64,000 nt of DNA from Nitrospira sp. (GTDB lineage: Bacteria; Nitrospirota; Nitrospiria; Nitrospirales; Nitrospiraceae): NCBI GenBank assembly GCA_015709715.1, contig CP054184.1, positions 248,001-312,000 on the forward strand, read 5' to 3'. The notes below the pieces were generated by a model. It was given only the letters and a program-made list of their open reading frames with translations. It searched no databases and was not told the origin of the DNA. The stretch's first letter is position 1. Each line of letters starts with the position of its first letter. Of the stretch, positions 1 through 8,050 are shown one piece after another. The position numbers and the translations under genes were made by a program.

Positions 1-1829
1 CCGGTAATGGTGGCCCCAGAAACACCCTTTACTGTCTCCAGGTAGTCCCAGATGGACTTGATGACAACTTCTTCCTGAGAGCGGAGTTCATCGACTACGA
101 CTCCCACTCGACGGTCACCCAACGCCGCCACAACGACGTAAAACCGTTCGCGATCGGAATCCGTCGGAATCTCGAACTCCTGCGCCAGTCGGATAAGGGG
201 AAGCACACGATCGCGCAAATGCAGCACTTCGCGACCGTTGATGGTCTTGATATCCGATTTCGTGATACGCACCGCTTCGATGACAGAACCCAGTGGAATG
301 GCAAAGATCGACCGTTCGACTTCCACCATCAAGGCCTGAATGATGGCAATGGTCAAGGGCAGCTTGATGACGATTTGGCTACCTTTTCCGGGCTCTGATT
401 CGAGTTCCACGCTGCCGTTGATCTTCCGAATATTTGTCCGGACGACGTCCATCCCCACCCCACGCCCGGATACATCCGTGACTTGCTCCGCTGTGCTGAA
501 CCCCGGCAGAAAAATAAGGTTGAGAATCTCACGGTGCTCCATCGTGGCCAACTCGGCTTCGCTGACCAACCCCTTCGCCAAAGCTTTGGCCTTCACCTTT
601 TCAACCTGGATACCACGACCGTCGTCCTTGATGCGGATGACAATACTGTTGCCCTCCTGACTGGCGACGATGGCCAATTGTCCCTCACTCGGTTTCCCCC
701 TGGCCTGCCGTTCAGCCGGCATCTCGATACCGTGATCGATGGCATTGCGCACCAGGTGCACTAAGGGGTCGCCGATTTCGTCGGCCACTGACTTATCGAG
801 TTCCGTCTCCTCGCCGTCCATTTCCAGCCGCACCTGTTTGGCCAATTTTTGAGAGAGATCCCGTACCATTCGAGGCAGCTTGGCGAACACCTTCTTGATC
901 GGTAACATGCGCGTTTTCATCACCGCGAGCTGCAGGTCGGTCGTCACCAGATTCAGCTGCGCCAAGGTTTCACTGAGAGCCCGCACCTGGGGATCCGACT
1001 CGTGATCCTGTTCGAGTTGTGTACCGATCTTGATCAAACGGTTCCGCCCTAATACTAATTCGCCGACAAGATTCATCACACTATCGAGTCGCTTCGTCTC
1101 GACCCGAATCGTGGCGTCTTCTTCCGCCGGCTTGGCCTGCTTCTCCTGTTTTTGCAGCGCCTGATCCAACGCCCGTTCAGTAATGGCCTTGGCTTGGAGG
1201 AGAATCTCTCCCAAGGGTGTTTTGGGTTCCGGCTGATGCTGTTGCGCATTCAAGGCATCCAGCACTTGATCTTTCGATGCCAGTCCCTCGTTGACTAAGA
1301 TTTCCCCGAGCGTGGGGGGCGCCGGCTCCGAAGGCGCTACGGTCGAGCCCCTCGCTGAGACCGGAATCGAAGATGCCGAAGACGAGGCTTGAGCCTGAAC
1401 GGGGACTGATGCAACCTCCGGCGATGCCGATTCTCCGACCTGACCGTTGATGATGGCGTCCAGCTTGGCAGCAATACTGTCCGTCGCCACATGCAGGTCC
1501 GTGCCGGACTCGCGAATGTCGGCCATTAACGCCTTGATTACATCGATAGCTTCAAGAATGACGCTGATAACAGTCGGCACGACGGCCATTTCACCCTGCC
1601 GAAGCTTGTTGAGGATGTTTTCGCCACGGTGCGCGACATCCACGAGACGATTAAACCCCAAGAATCCAGCAGATCCTTTCATGCTGTGCATGGCACGAAA
1701 GATCTCATTCAACAGGTCCTTATTGCCAGGATCGGCCTCCAGCGTGATGAAACGCTGATCGAGCATCTCCAACATCTCGTTGGATTCGGTCAGGAAGTCA
1801 TTCAGAATCTCTTGCATTTCGTCGTTCAT
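1..1829 (-). CDS. cheA: Chemotaxis histidine kinase CheA (C-terminus beyond window edge)
   Basis: CheA autophosphorylates and passes phosphate to CheY in the chemoreceptor array. About 609 codons are visible from the ATG at 1829. The N-terminal HPt domain has the phospho-acceptor His in an HSMKGSAGF motif (about residue 48). A Pro/Ser/Ala-rich linker follows, then two repeats of the type LGEIL..GL/AI..(Q)..AL near residues 175-225. The dimerisation segment comes next (TKRLDSVMNLVGELV), then the ATPase domain with N-box LVRNAIDHG, DDGRGI and GRGVGMDVV. A CheW-like domain starts near residue 510 and runs off the window. The usual P2 CheY-binding domain was not recognised; the tandem repeats lie in its place. 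The gene follows cheZ by 8 nt in the che operon. The family call is certain; the repeat assignment is by eye. Confidence 0.97.
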   Translation of the reverse strand, partial: MNDEMQEILNDFLTESNEMLEMLDQRFITLEADPGNKDLLNEIFRAMHSMKGSAGFLGFNRLVDVAHRGENILNKLRQGEMAVVPTVISVILEAIDVIKALMADIRESGTDLHVATDSIAAKLDAIINGQVGESASPEVASVPVQAQASSSASSIPVSARGSTVAPSEPAPPTLGEILVNEGLASKDQVLDALNAQQHQPEPKTPLGEILLQAKAITERALDQALQKQEKQAKPAEEDATIRVETKRLDSVMNLVGELVLGRNRLIKIGTQLEQDHESDPQVRALSETLAQLNLVTTDLQLAVMKTRMLPIKKVFAKLPRMVRDLSQKLAKQVRLEMDGEETELDKSVADEIGDPLVHLVRNAIDHGIEMPAERQARGKPSEGQLAIVASQEGNSIVIRIKDDGRGIQVEKVKAKALAKGLVSEAELATMEHREILNLIFLPGFSTAEQVTDVSGRGVGMDVVRTNIRKINGSVELESEPGKGSQIVIKLPLTIAIIQALMVEVERSIFAIPLGSVIEAVRITKSDIKTINGREVLHLRDRVLPLIRLAQEFEIPTDSDRERFYVVVAALGDRRVGVVVDELRSQEEVVIKSIWDYLETVKGVSGATIT

Positions 1830-1837
1830 GACCTACC

Positions 1838-2491
1838 TCAGTTAAAACCGAATTGCTTCAGGATCTCGTCGGCAAGATCCTGGTCCATCGACGTGTTTTT
1901 TTTTGCCTCCAGTTGCCTCAGCATTTCATTCGCTTTGCCTTGGTCCTTCTGCACCACCTGTTTCTGGTAGGGACCAAACACGACGACTAGCTGAAGCAAC
2001 TTGTGTTCAACCTCATCGAGGATCGTCACCAACTTGTTCACGCTTTGAGCCACGAGATCCTGGAACGACAGTGCCGTCATGATCTCGATTAAACGTCTAT
2101 CATCGTCTGCCAGCATGTGAGTGATAGTCTTCAGTTGCTCAGTCAGAGACGGTGAGGCCTGAGCCAGCCTGAGAGCGTGCGTCAAGTCTTTCAGAGTTTG
2201 GGCGAGGCGCACATGGTTGTTCTGAATGCCCTCGACTTGTCGCATCACCTCATGCGTCCCACGCTCCGTCATGGCCTTGAGGTCGGTCAGATGGCTCATG
2301 GCCTGCGGCAGCTGCTGCGTGGAATTGTTGACCGGTGTGCTGAATTCAGATAGCGTTTTCATCGTGGTGTCGATGAAACGCGCCAACTCCCCAAGTTCCT
2401 CATAAAGCTTGGCGTTGGGGTCTGCAGGCTCTTCGGCGCCGTTTTCATTCGCCCGAACAGCCGGCTTTGCGGTTCCTCGTGTTCCAGTCAT
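1838..2491 (-). CDS. cheZ: Protein phosphatase CheZ
   Basis: CheZ dephosphorylates CheY-P and ends the tumble signal. The chosen ATG at 2491 (217 aa) has GGGGAG just upstream; an open frame continues further up but would overlap cheY more deeply. The long helical hairpin ends in the catalytic motif SFQDLVAQS, where Asp145 and Gln149 match the E. coli pair Asp143/Gln147. The C-terminus, ADEILKQFGF, resembles the CheY-P-binding tail. The gene starts before cheY is fully separated from it (19 bases separate the cheZ start from the cheY stop) and is followed after 8 nt by cheA, so cheY-cheZ-cheA is one transcription unit. Confidence 0.93.
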   Translation of the reverse strand: MTGTRGTAKPAVRANENGAEEPADPNAKLYEELGELARFIDTTMKTLSEFSTPVNNSTQQLPQAMSHLTDLKAMTERGTHEVMRQVEGIQNNHVRLAQTLKDLTHALRLAQASPSLTEQLKTITHMLADDDRRLIEIMTALSFQDLVAQSVNKLVTILDEVEHKLLQLVVVFGPYQKQVVQKDQGKANEMLRQLEAKKNTSMDQDLADEILKQFGFN

Positions 2492-2510
2492 CGTCTCCCC
2501 GCCTTTCACC

Positions 2511-2891
2511 TTACTTAAAGATCTTGTTGATCTTGTCTTGCATTGTTTCTGCCGTGAACGGCTTGACAATGTAGTTGCTCACGCCGGCTTGGACCGCTTC
2601 GATGAGATTCTCCTTCTGGGCCTCTGCCGTGACCATCAGAACCGGAATGGTCTTGAGTTTTTCGTCTTTCCGGATGGCACGCAGCATATCGATGCCCATC
2701 ATCACGGGCATGTTCCAATCCGATACGACGAACCCGTAATTATCGGCATTCAGCTTATGGAGGGCTTCCTGTCCGTTTTCCGCTTCCTCAACATTGTTGA
2801 AACCCAATTGTTTGAGGATATTCTTGACGATGCGACGCATCGTGGACATATCATCCACGACCAAAATCTTCATGTTGGGATCAGCTGGCAT
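2511..2891 (-). CDS. cheY: Chemotaxis response regulator CheY
   Basis: This is a single-domain receiver of 126 aa that, when phosphorylated, binds FliM/FliN at the motor switch. All signature residues are present: Asp13-Asp14 acidic pair, phospho-acceptor Asp58 in SDWNMP, Thr88 in MVTAEA, and Lys110 in VKPF. The usual MDG after the acceptor reads MMG. A clear SD (GGAGGG) precedes the ATG at 2891. It lies between cheR and cheZ, whose phosphatase motif is intact, so a standard CheA-CheY-CheZ circuit is expected. Confidence 0.97.
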   Translation of the reverse strand: MPADPNMKILVVDDMSTMRRIVKNILKQLGFNNVEEAENGQEALHKLNADNYGFVVSDWNMPVMMGIDMLRAIRKDEKLKTIPVLMVTAEAQKENLIEAVQAGVSNYIVKPFTAETMQDKINKIFK

Positions 2892-2903
2892 GAATCACCC
2901 TCC

Positions 2904-3437
2904 TTACTGTTTCTCGTAAATCACCGAACGACCTGCATGGACCGCTTTGAACATCCCATTCTTATCGGACAGACTTTCAGAAAACCCGATTACCAGATAG
3001 CCCTTCGGGCGGAGCGCGTCCCGCAGATCCGAGACAATCTGTGCTTTCGCCCGCTCATCGAAGTAGATCAGACAATTTCGACAGAAGACCATGTCCATCC
3101 CACGAATCAATTTCAGTCGCGGGCGGTCGTACAGGTTCACGTTCATGAACCGTACGAGATGTTTCACGGACGGATTTAGAGTCTTCTCCTCGCGCGGGCC
3201 AGTAAAATACTTCTCCAGGATCAGAGGAGGCACTTTTCTTAGTGAATGCGAGCTGTAGGATGCCTTGCGGCCCACCTCCAGGACATTCTCACTGATATCC
3301 GTTGCCAAGATATCGATGGTCCACCCGGTCAAGAGCGGGTAGTCACGCAACAACAGAGCCAGGGTATAGGGCTCATCTCCCGTGGAACAGGCGGCACTCC
3401 AGATCCGGATTTGCTTGCTGGCCGCATTCGTTTTCAT
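2904..3437 (-). CDS. cheR: CheR methyltransferase, SAM-binding C-terminal part (separated by in-frame TAG)
   Basis: CheR methylates glutamates on chemoreceptors. This 177-codon frame holds the catalytic SAM domain: RIWSAACSTGDEPY is the SAM-binding motif I, followed by ATDIS, VFCRNCLIYF and the C-terminal FSESL. It lies in the same frame as the N-terminal part at 3441-3767 and is cut off from it by one TAG at 3443-3441, with the ATG at 3437 only one codon after the stop. No convincing SD precedes that ATG, although coupling to the upstream stop is possible. The TAG could be a nonsense change of CAG (Gln), a true gene split, or a sequencing error. Confidence 0.8.
   Translation of the reverse strand: MKTNAASKQIRIWSAACSTGDEPYTLALLLRDYPLLTGWTIDILATDISENVLEVGRKASYSSHSLRKVPPLILEKYFTGPREEKTLNPSVKHLVRFMNVNLYDRPRLKLIRGMDMVFCRNCLIYFDERAKAQIVSDLRDALRPKGYLVIGFSESLSDKNGMFKAVHAGRSVIYEKQ
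2962..2989 (-). promoter_or_regulatory. Weak candidate sigma-28 promoter for cheY-cheZ-cheA
   Basis: On the minus strand the sequence reads TCGGGTTT-N12-TCCGATAA, close to the TCAAGTTT/ACCGATAA pattern seen before flgM. It lies inside the 3' part of cheR, about 70 nt before cheY, so it could uncouple cheY-cheZ-cheA from the broken cheR. It may be a chance match within coding sequence. Confidence 0.28.
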
Positions 3438-3440
3438 GAC

Positions 3441-3767
3441 CTACGGGATCATGGCTTTCATAAATGTTTCGAGTTGCGCTTCATCTCGGTAGAAGTACGT
3501 TTCGTTGGTCGTGATCACGGTGTACAACTCCGTAAACTCATGATCCCGATAGGCGTCAAATCTGAGAAAATTGAGGTAGTCTTCGAAGCTATGACAGCGG
3601 CACGCCTTCAGGCGCGGTAGCAGGCGGTTTTCCAATAAGTAGGTCTTGTTGTCCTGAAAGTGAATTCCTGTCTGTTCGTAGATCAGGTCTCGAAGCTGTC
3701 GGAACGTATCCAGGCATAGTTTGGGTAACACGGCATCGACTTTTCTCAGTGCATTCGAATCGCTCAT
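3441..3767 (-). CDS. cheR: CheR N-terminal part (ends at premature TAG)
   Basis: These 108 codons match the all-alpha N-terminal domain of CheR that contacts receptors, ending with the conserved ITTNETYFYRD stretch that normally runs straight into the SAM domain. The stop (TAG) follows KAMIP, just where the linker to RIWSAACSTG should be. By itself this piece cannot bind SAM. The downstream gene continues in the same frame after one codon (see 2904-3437). Whether CheR is made by readthrough, by reinitiation as two chains that associate, or not at all, cannot be told from sequence. Confidence 0.75.
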   Translation of the reverse strand: MSDSNALRKVDAVLPKLCLDTFRQLRDLIYEQTGIHFQDNKTYLLENRLLPRLKACRCHSFEDYLNFLRFDAYRDHEFTELYTVITTNETYFYRDEAQLETFMKAMIP

Positions 3768-3875
3768 GGCATCCTCATCTGAGTCTTGAGTGATCAGCTG
3801 GCAGTAGGGAAGGTCTGACGAGGAGCAGCCCCATCACGATCCTGCATCATCGCCCCAAGGGGCTGCGCCGAACCA

Positions 3876-4166
3876 TCAGTTCTGTTGAGCTCGATGGTGC
3901 ATCCACTCGTGGATATCCTGCCGAAGGAATCGCCAATGCTTTCCGATTTTCGAAGCCGGCAATTGCCCGAGACGCGCGAGCTTATAAACCGTCGATTTCG
4001 GGACACGGAGAAACCGTGCCACCTCGGCGACCGTCAAAATTTCCCCCTCTGCGGATGAGGTGCGGTCGCCGCTAAACGCAGTTGTTGTTGCGATTGCATC
4101 GTTCATGACGGATGCCGTATCGGTGAGCCCTGTCTCAAACTTTAATTGACCGTTCCTGCCAACCAT
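3876..4166 (-). CDS. Small excisionase-type helix-turn-helix protein
   Basis: This 96-codon frame has a C-terminal HTH_17/MerR-like domain: LTVAEVARFLRVPKSTVYKL followed by the wing GKHWRFLRQDI. The family includes phage excisionases and many small regulators that bind bent DNA. The first 45 residues are low in recognisable content, and an internal ATG at 4106 would give a shorter 76-aa protein; neither start has a good SD, so the start is uncertain. It sits between the che operon and a divergent MinD-like ATPase gene. No integrase or att site is visible, so a role as a local regulator is more likely than phage excision. Its targets are unknown. Confidence 0.75.
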   Translation of the reverse strand: MVGRNGQLKFETGLTDTASVMNDAIATTTAFSGDRTSSAEGEILTVAEVARFLRVPKSTVYKLARLGQLPASKIGKHWRFLRQDIHEWMHHRAQQN

Positions 4167-4181
4167 GGCAGGTTGAATGCG
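4166..4181 (+). promoter_or_regulatory. Candidate sigma-54 promoter before the MinD-like gene
   Basis: TGGCAGGTTGAATGCG has the GG-N10-GC spacing of -24/-12 promoters; the -12 element is ATGC rather than TTGC. It points toward the ATPase gene at 4299 and would give a leader of about 105 nt. It overlaps the assumed start codon of the divergent HTH gene, which makes it less certain. Confidence 0.33.
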
Positions 4182-4298
4182 GTATTCGCACCGATGGCGA
4201 GAAAAAGTGAGGGTGCCGCGTCCAAGGTCTAATGTTCTGATGAGTTACAACCGACAACAAGAACACCGAACGACTGCAACCGGGAGAGACTACCCCCA

Positions 4299-5261
4299 AT
4301 GAGCACAATTATTTCGATCGCTTCAGGGAAAGGCGGTGTGGGTAAGAGCGTCATCGCTGCGAATCTGGCCATGTTATTGGCTCGTCGCGGTAAGCGAGTG
4401 GTGCTGGCCGACCTTGACGTGGGTGGCGCCGATGCGCACATCCTCTTCGGAATCCTCCATCCCGCGCGCACGCTGACGGATTTCATCGAACGACGGGTTC
4501 AACGACTCGATGACGTATTACAACCCATCTCGGCCCATCCATTTTTACAACTTCTCCCTGGCACGGGAGAAACATTGATCACTGCCAATCTTCCCTATGC
4601 GAAAAAGAAGCGGCTGATTCGCCACTTCCGGCAACTCCAGGCAGACATCATCATCGTCGATATCGGTGCAGGAACCAGCTATCACGCGTTGGACTTTTTT
4701 CTCATGGCCGATCACTATCTTACCGTGGCGACGCCGGATCCGACGTCCGTGCTCGATCTGTACCGGTTCATTAAACTTGCGGCAATTCGGCGGGTTCTCT
4801 CGTCATTCCTCTCGCGCGATGCCGTCAGCGAGGCGCTTTCCGATCGGGACTACTCCAGCATTGAGGACGTGATCCGCGCGGTTGAGACGGTGAATCCTGA
4901 TGCCCGTGAAACAGCGAGTGCGACCCTGGCGACCTTCAGACCACATTTGATTGTGAACAGGGTGTCCGGGAAATCCAGAATCAATGTCCTGCAGCTCAAG
5001 AAACTGTTGAACGAATATGTGGGGGGAGAACTGACGATGCTTGGTGAGATTCCGGACGACCAATCGATGATTCAGGCCATCCGTAGTTACTTACCTGTCG
5101 TGGAATGTGAACCTGCGGCGCCCTCTGCCCAGGCGCTGGAAGTGGTCGCCAAACATCTTCTTCAGTCGCTCCTCGACCCGACCACTGAGCCGGCCGATAC
5201 TCAACCGGTCGCGGCCGTCGGTCCTCACGGCCCTTCGCTACAAGCCCTTTCTCGCTCGTAG
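4299..5261 (+). CDS. MinD/ParA-family ATPase (FlhG-like paralogue)
   Basis: This P-loop ATPase of 320 aa has the deviant Walker A GKGGVGKS at residues 10-17, a LADLDVGGADAH switch region and IVDIGAG as Walker B. It is distinct from the true FlhG encoded at 42266-43132: it carries an insertion of about 40 residues after DPTSVLDLYRF and has no visible FlhF-activating N-terminal segment. Such proteins position large complexes at membranes or poles by ATP-dependent dimerisation. Its setting between chemotaxis and flagellin genes suggests a role in placing chemoreceptor arrays or flagella, but this is inference. The SD is GGGAGA, about 10 nt upstream. The 3' end overlaps the convergent PilZ gene by 24 nt. 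Confidence 0.85.
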   Translation: MSTIISIASGKGGVGKSVIAANLAMLLARRGKRVVLADLDVGGADAHILFGILHPARTLTDFIERRVQRLDDVLQPISAHPFLQLLPGTGETLITANLPYAKKKRLIRHFRQLQADIIIVDIGAGTSYHALDFFLMADHYLTVATPDPTSVLDLYRFIKLAAIRRVLSSFLSRDAVSEALSDRDYSSIEDVIRAVETVNPDARETASATLATFRPHLIVNRVSGKSRINVLQLKKLLNEYVGGELTMLGEIPDDQSMIQAIRSYLPVVECEPAAPSAQALEVVAKHLLQSLLDPTTEPADTQPVAAVGPHGPSLQALSRS

Positions 5262-5846
5262 TCGTTCCGCCTGTAGCTGCAGGATATGTCGGATAATCTG
5301 TTCCTGGTGATCGCTCGCTAAATCCACGAACTGCGTCGCCGTATGGTAGGACATCGGAGCGGCGCCTGAATTCGTCACACGAATCACCCTTGCCGTCGTA
5401 TTCACCATGGAAAACGGCGGCAGGATGATCTTCAGCGTCAGCAGGTCTCCGGATTGAAATTCTCTCGGAGCATGAAATCCAAGTCCTCCCGCACTGATAT
5501 CGACCTCCGTCAGGCGTGCGATATTCACGCTGCCGGGATCGCTCTTGGCCATAGCCTTGAGCATGGTCTCGAGTATCCAATCGATTTTCGATACCCACGG
5601 AAGCAAGGGGGAACTCGCAAACGCCTCACCGGCACGCGCAAGAAGGTCGTGGGTCGGCTTCGAAACCGCAGTCGCTATCGTATCGTCCGTGACTGGCGGC
5701 AAATAGCGATTCATCGCTTCAGGAGGTTCATCGAGCAGTCGATACTCAAGCAATAAGCGATCGTCGATCCTGAGCCACTCGCGTCGTTCGTCGCTCTTGA
5801 CCTCCGCCAGAACAGTGTTGGTATTCAGCTTCGGAGATGTCTTCAT
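5238..5846 (-). CDS. PilZ-domain c-di-GMP-binding protein
   Basis: The 202-aa product carries the two PilZ signatures: an N-terminal Arg-rich motif RREWLRID (near residue 21) and, far downstream, DISAGGLGF (near residue 117), followed by beta strands ending in TATQFVDL. An insertion of about 90 residues separates the two, larger than in minimal PilZ domains. PilZ proteins bind c-di-GMP and change motor or export behaviour, as YcgR does; the location after fliD-fliS suggests a flagellar brake or similar effector. A weak sigma-28 candidate lies just upstream. The segment SPLLPWV is shared in part with the unknown protein at 9537-10079. Confidence 0.85.
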   Translation of the reverse strand: MKTSPKLNTNTVLAEVKSDERREWLRIDDRLLLEYRLLDEPPEAMNRYLPPVTDDTIATAVSKPTHDLLARAGEAFASSPLLPWVSKIDWILETMLKAMAKSDPGSVNIARLTEVDISAGGLGFHAPREFQSGDLLTLKIILPPFSMVNTTARVIRVTNSGAAPMSYHTATQFVDLASDHQEQIIRHILQLQAERLRARKGL

Positions 5847-5868
5847 ATCTTGTATCCGCGCTCTATCC

Positions 5869-5895
5869 TTATCGGGCTAGGCGCAACTCCTCTAG
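5869..5895 (-). promoter_or_regulatory. Weak candidate sigma-28 promoter before the PilZ gene
   Basis: The minus strand reads CTAGAGGA-N11-CCCGATAA. The -10 element is good; the -35 element fits poorly. It lies 23 nt before the PilZ start codon. If real, the PilZ protein would be made with flagellin in the last stage of assembly. Confidence 0.3.
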
Positions 5896-5902
5896 GAGCT
5901 TC

Positions 5903-6247
5903 TCACCCCTCAACATGCAACCGTCCATCCAATGACTGCGACGGCATGTCTATCTGTGTAAACTTTCGCAATTGCCGTCGAAGCTGTACGGAATCTTCCA
6001 GCAAACTCAGAATTCCTGCCTGCGCGACGAGCAATGCCGCGCGGACCTGCTGGTCCATTTCGCAGAGACGCCGAGCGAGCTCTGGATCCACCCGAAAATC
6101 CGCCAACAGAATCCCCCGTTTCGCATAACAGGCTTCCACGCGGTCCCAGGTGCCGGCTCGTGCCGCCTCCACTGCATCCTGCGTCAGACGTTCGAGAGAT
6201 ATGGGGTTGGTTTGCGTTGGAAGGTCAGAAAGGTTGTCCGCCGGCAT
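5903..6247 (-). CDS. Small helical protein, FliT-like chaperone candidate
   Basis: This 114-aa, mostly helical protein begins 23 nt inside the end of fliS and so is translationally coupled to it. It has the size, helical character and position (fliD-fliS-this gene) of FliT, the FliD chaperone, and repeated stretches rich in Leu, Arg and Glu (ELARRLCEMDQQVRAALL). FliT is poorly conserved in sequence, so the assignment rests mainly on context. An alternative is a small unnamed flagellar accessory protein. Confidence 0.6.
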   Translation of the reverse strand: MPADNLSDLPTQTNPISLERLTQDAVEAARAGTWDRVEACYAKRGILLADFRVDPELARRLCEMDQQVRAALLVAQAGILSLLEDSVQLRRQLRKFTQIDMPSQSLDGRLHVEG

Positions 6248-6626
6248 GTGTCACCGCTTCCTGGCGGGCCACTACGTGCCATCCTTCGCGTAGTGTCGTC
6301 AGACATTTGATTGGGCCATCCAGATGCTTACCATTATGCCGAAGATTTGCCTGGATGCACTGATGAATCATGTAGTCGTAGAGTCGGTGCAACGAAATAG
6401 CAATCTCACCGCCTCGTTCGAAATCCAGAACGCTCGCCAGTTCGCCCACGATCGCCATACTGCGATCCAAGAACCGAGCTTTATCTTTATAATTGTTCGT
6501 TAGGATGGCTTCTCGTGCCAGTTCAAGGGATTGGATAGCCGAATCATAAAGCAAGACGATCAGTTGAACCTGGTTGGCAGTCATTACTTGAGTCTGCTGA
6601 TATGCGTTAGCGGCATTTGCGAGCAT
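6225..6626 (-). CDS. fliS: Flagellin export chaperone FliS
   Basis: FliS binds the disordered C-terminus of flagellin in the cytoplasm, prevents early polymerisation and hands it to FlhA. The 133-aa product has the family opening ANAYQQTQV followed by LIVLLYDSAI, and the four-helix pattern ending with LTTLREGW. It begins 14 nt after fliD stops and overlaps the FliT-like gene. Length and motifs are typical. Confidence 0.95.
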   Translation of the reverse strand: MLANAANAYQQTQVMTANQVQLIVLLYDSAIQSLELAREAILTNNYKDKARFLDRSMAIVGELASVLDFERGGEIAISLHRLYDYMIHQCIQANLRHNGKHLDGPIKCLTTLREGWHVVARQEAVTHAGGQPF

Positions 6627-6640
6627 GATGTGTCCGTTGG

Positions 6641-8023
6641 TTACCTCAGCGCCTGAAGTGAGCTGGTCTGGCCTTGAAGTTTCTGAAGCAAGCTGTCCAG
6701 TGAAGCGAATTGCAGTCGAAGGCGTTCCTCATACCGGCTTGCAATGTCTTCTTTGCGAGCGATTTCTGTGGTTAACTTGGTCATTTGCTGCGTGATGGCG
6801 TTCTTTCGGATCGTAAACGACCCTGTGTCGACACTGTCGAGGAGATCGACCGCTTGGGTGAGCTGTTGCGCAATCCCGACCGAGGTACTCTGGCTTACAA
6901 ATAAAGCTTTCACCGACACATAGTCGTCGGCGAGGGCGGAGTCCAGTTTGGCCGACTCGATCGTAATCGTGCCATCCCGCTCCGTCTTGAAGCCCACTTG
7001 CGCTAAAGACCGAAAAGACGATGCACCACTCACTGAACTGGAAATGGCGGTACGCAGCTGCGTGAGAACGTTTTTGGCAGTGCTCTCGTTAAAGAACTTG
7101 CCCCCTGTTTTCGTCGTAATGTCGTATGTCGTGCGTTCATTGACAAACTTCACGATATCGTTGTACGCGGTCGCCAACGCCGTGATCTTTTCTTGAACAG
7201 CCTGTGGATCCGCATTCACATTGACCGTGACGGGATCCCCGGCGGTTTTGGATTTCAAGGTTAACGTGACGTCCGGAATGGCATCCGAAACGACATTGCT
7301 TTCTCGTTCGATGGTGATCGTTGTCTCGCCGGGATCTCCGACCACCAGAATGGCATTTTGCCCGGCCTGAAGCGTATCGACGCCGCCCGTGCCGGACGTA
7401 TTGGCAAAATCAAGATCCGTTGTGTCGGCAAGAATCGTGATCGTATTGCTCGCTCCAGAAGACGACGCCGTCAGCGTCAGCCGATAGGCGGGTGCCGACT
7501 CGGTGCCGGTATTGATGACGGAGGCGGTCGCTCCGGCCCCTAAATCATTGATGGCCGAACGAAGATCGTCGAGCGTGGCGCCGGTGGAAAGTGTAATCGT
7601 CTGATCCGCACCCGTCCCAACTTTGAAGGAAAACGTCGCGCTCCCTCCGGAGACGACCGAGCTCGTGACCCCCGCAACCGCTTTGGCCGCTTTAGTAGTA
7701 ATTTGATGCGCCCTGGCCAGCTGAGAGACTTGAAGTGTGTAGCTGCCCGTTCCCGTGCCGGCAGAGGCCTGGGCGGACAACACGGTCTCATCGCTGACGC
7801 TGGTGGACGACTCATCAAAACTAGTGGGGAAACGCAATGAGTCGGCGGCGCTCTGGAGGGCTAGGAGCTTGGTGCCGAGTAGGCCATAGTCGGTCAGTTT
7901 GCTCTGGAGATCCTGTTTTTGGGTATTGAGCTTGTCGAGCGGGAGGCGTTGGACCTTGACCAACTCGGTGACGACTTGGCCAAAGTCCACGCCATTGCCC
8001 AATCCACCAAAGGTAATCGCCAT
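6641..8023 (-). CDS. fliD: Flagellar filament cap protein FliD
   Basis: FliD forms the cap under which flagellin subunits fold at the filament tip. The 460-aa product has the N-terminal FliD_N domain (GLGNGVDFGQVVTELV), a Ser/Thr/Gly-rich middle, and the C-terminal coiled domain ending in LDSLLQKLQGQTSSLQ. Length is normal for the family. It lies between flaG and fliS, all on one strand with short gaps, as in many flagellin export modules. Confidence 0.95.
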   Translation of the reverse strand: MAITFGGLGNGVDFGQVVTELVKVQRLPLDKLNTQKQDLQSKLTDYGLLGTKLLALQSAADSLRFPTSFDESSTSVSDETVLSAQASAGTGTGSYTLQVSQLARAHQITTKAAKAVAGVTSSVVSGGSATFSFKVGTGADQTITLSTGATLDDLRSAINDLGAGATASVINTGTESAPAYRLTLTASSSGASNTITILADTTDLDFANTSGTGGVDTLQAGQNAILVVGDPGETTITIERESNVVSDAIPDVTLTLKSKTAGDPVTVNVNADPQAVQEKITALATAYNDIVKFVNERTTYDITTKTGGKFFNESTAKNVLTQLRTAISSSVSGASSFRSLAQVGFKTERDGTITIESAKLDSALADDYVSVKALFVSQSTSVGIAQQLTQAVDLLDSVDTGSFTIRKNAITQQMTKLTTEIARKEDIASRYEERLRLQFASLDSLLQKLQGQTSSLQALR

Positions 8024-8050
8024 GACATCCCTTTCATGCCGTGAACGGAT

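Noticed and set aside
3852-3863. GCCCC-AA-GGGGC stem near the HTH gene end as a terminator
   Set aside because: The stem is short, with a 2-nt loop, and has no T-run.
4174-4190. Minus-strand sigma-54-like site (GC-N10-CC) before the HTH gene
   Set aside because: The -12 element lacks TTGC and the site would be too close to the start codon.
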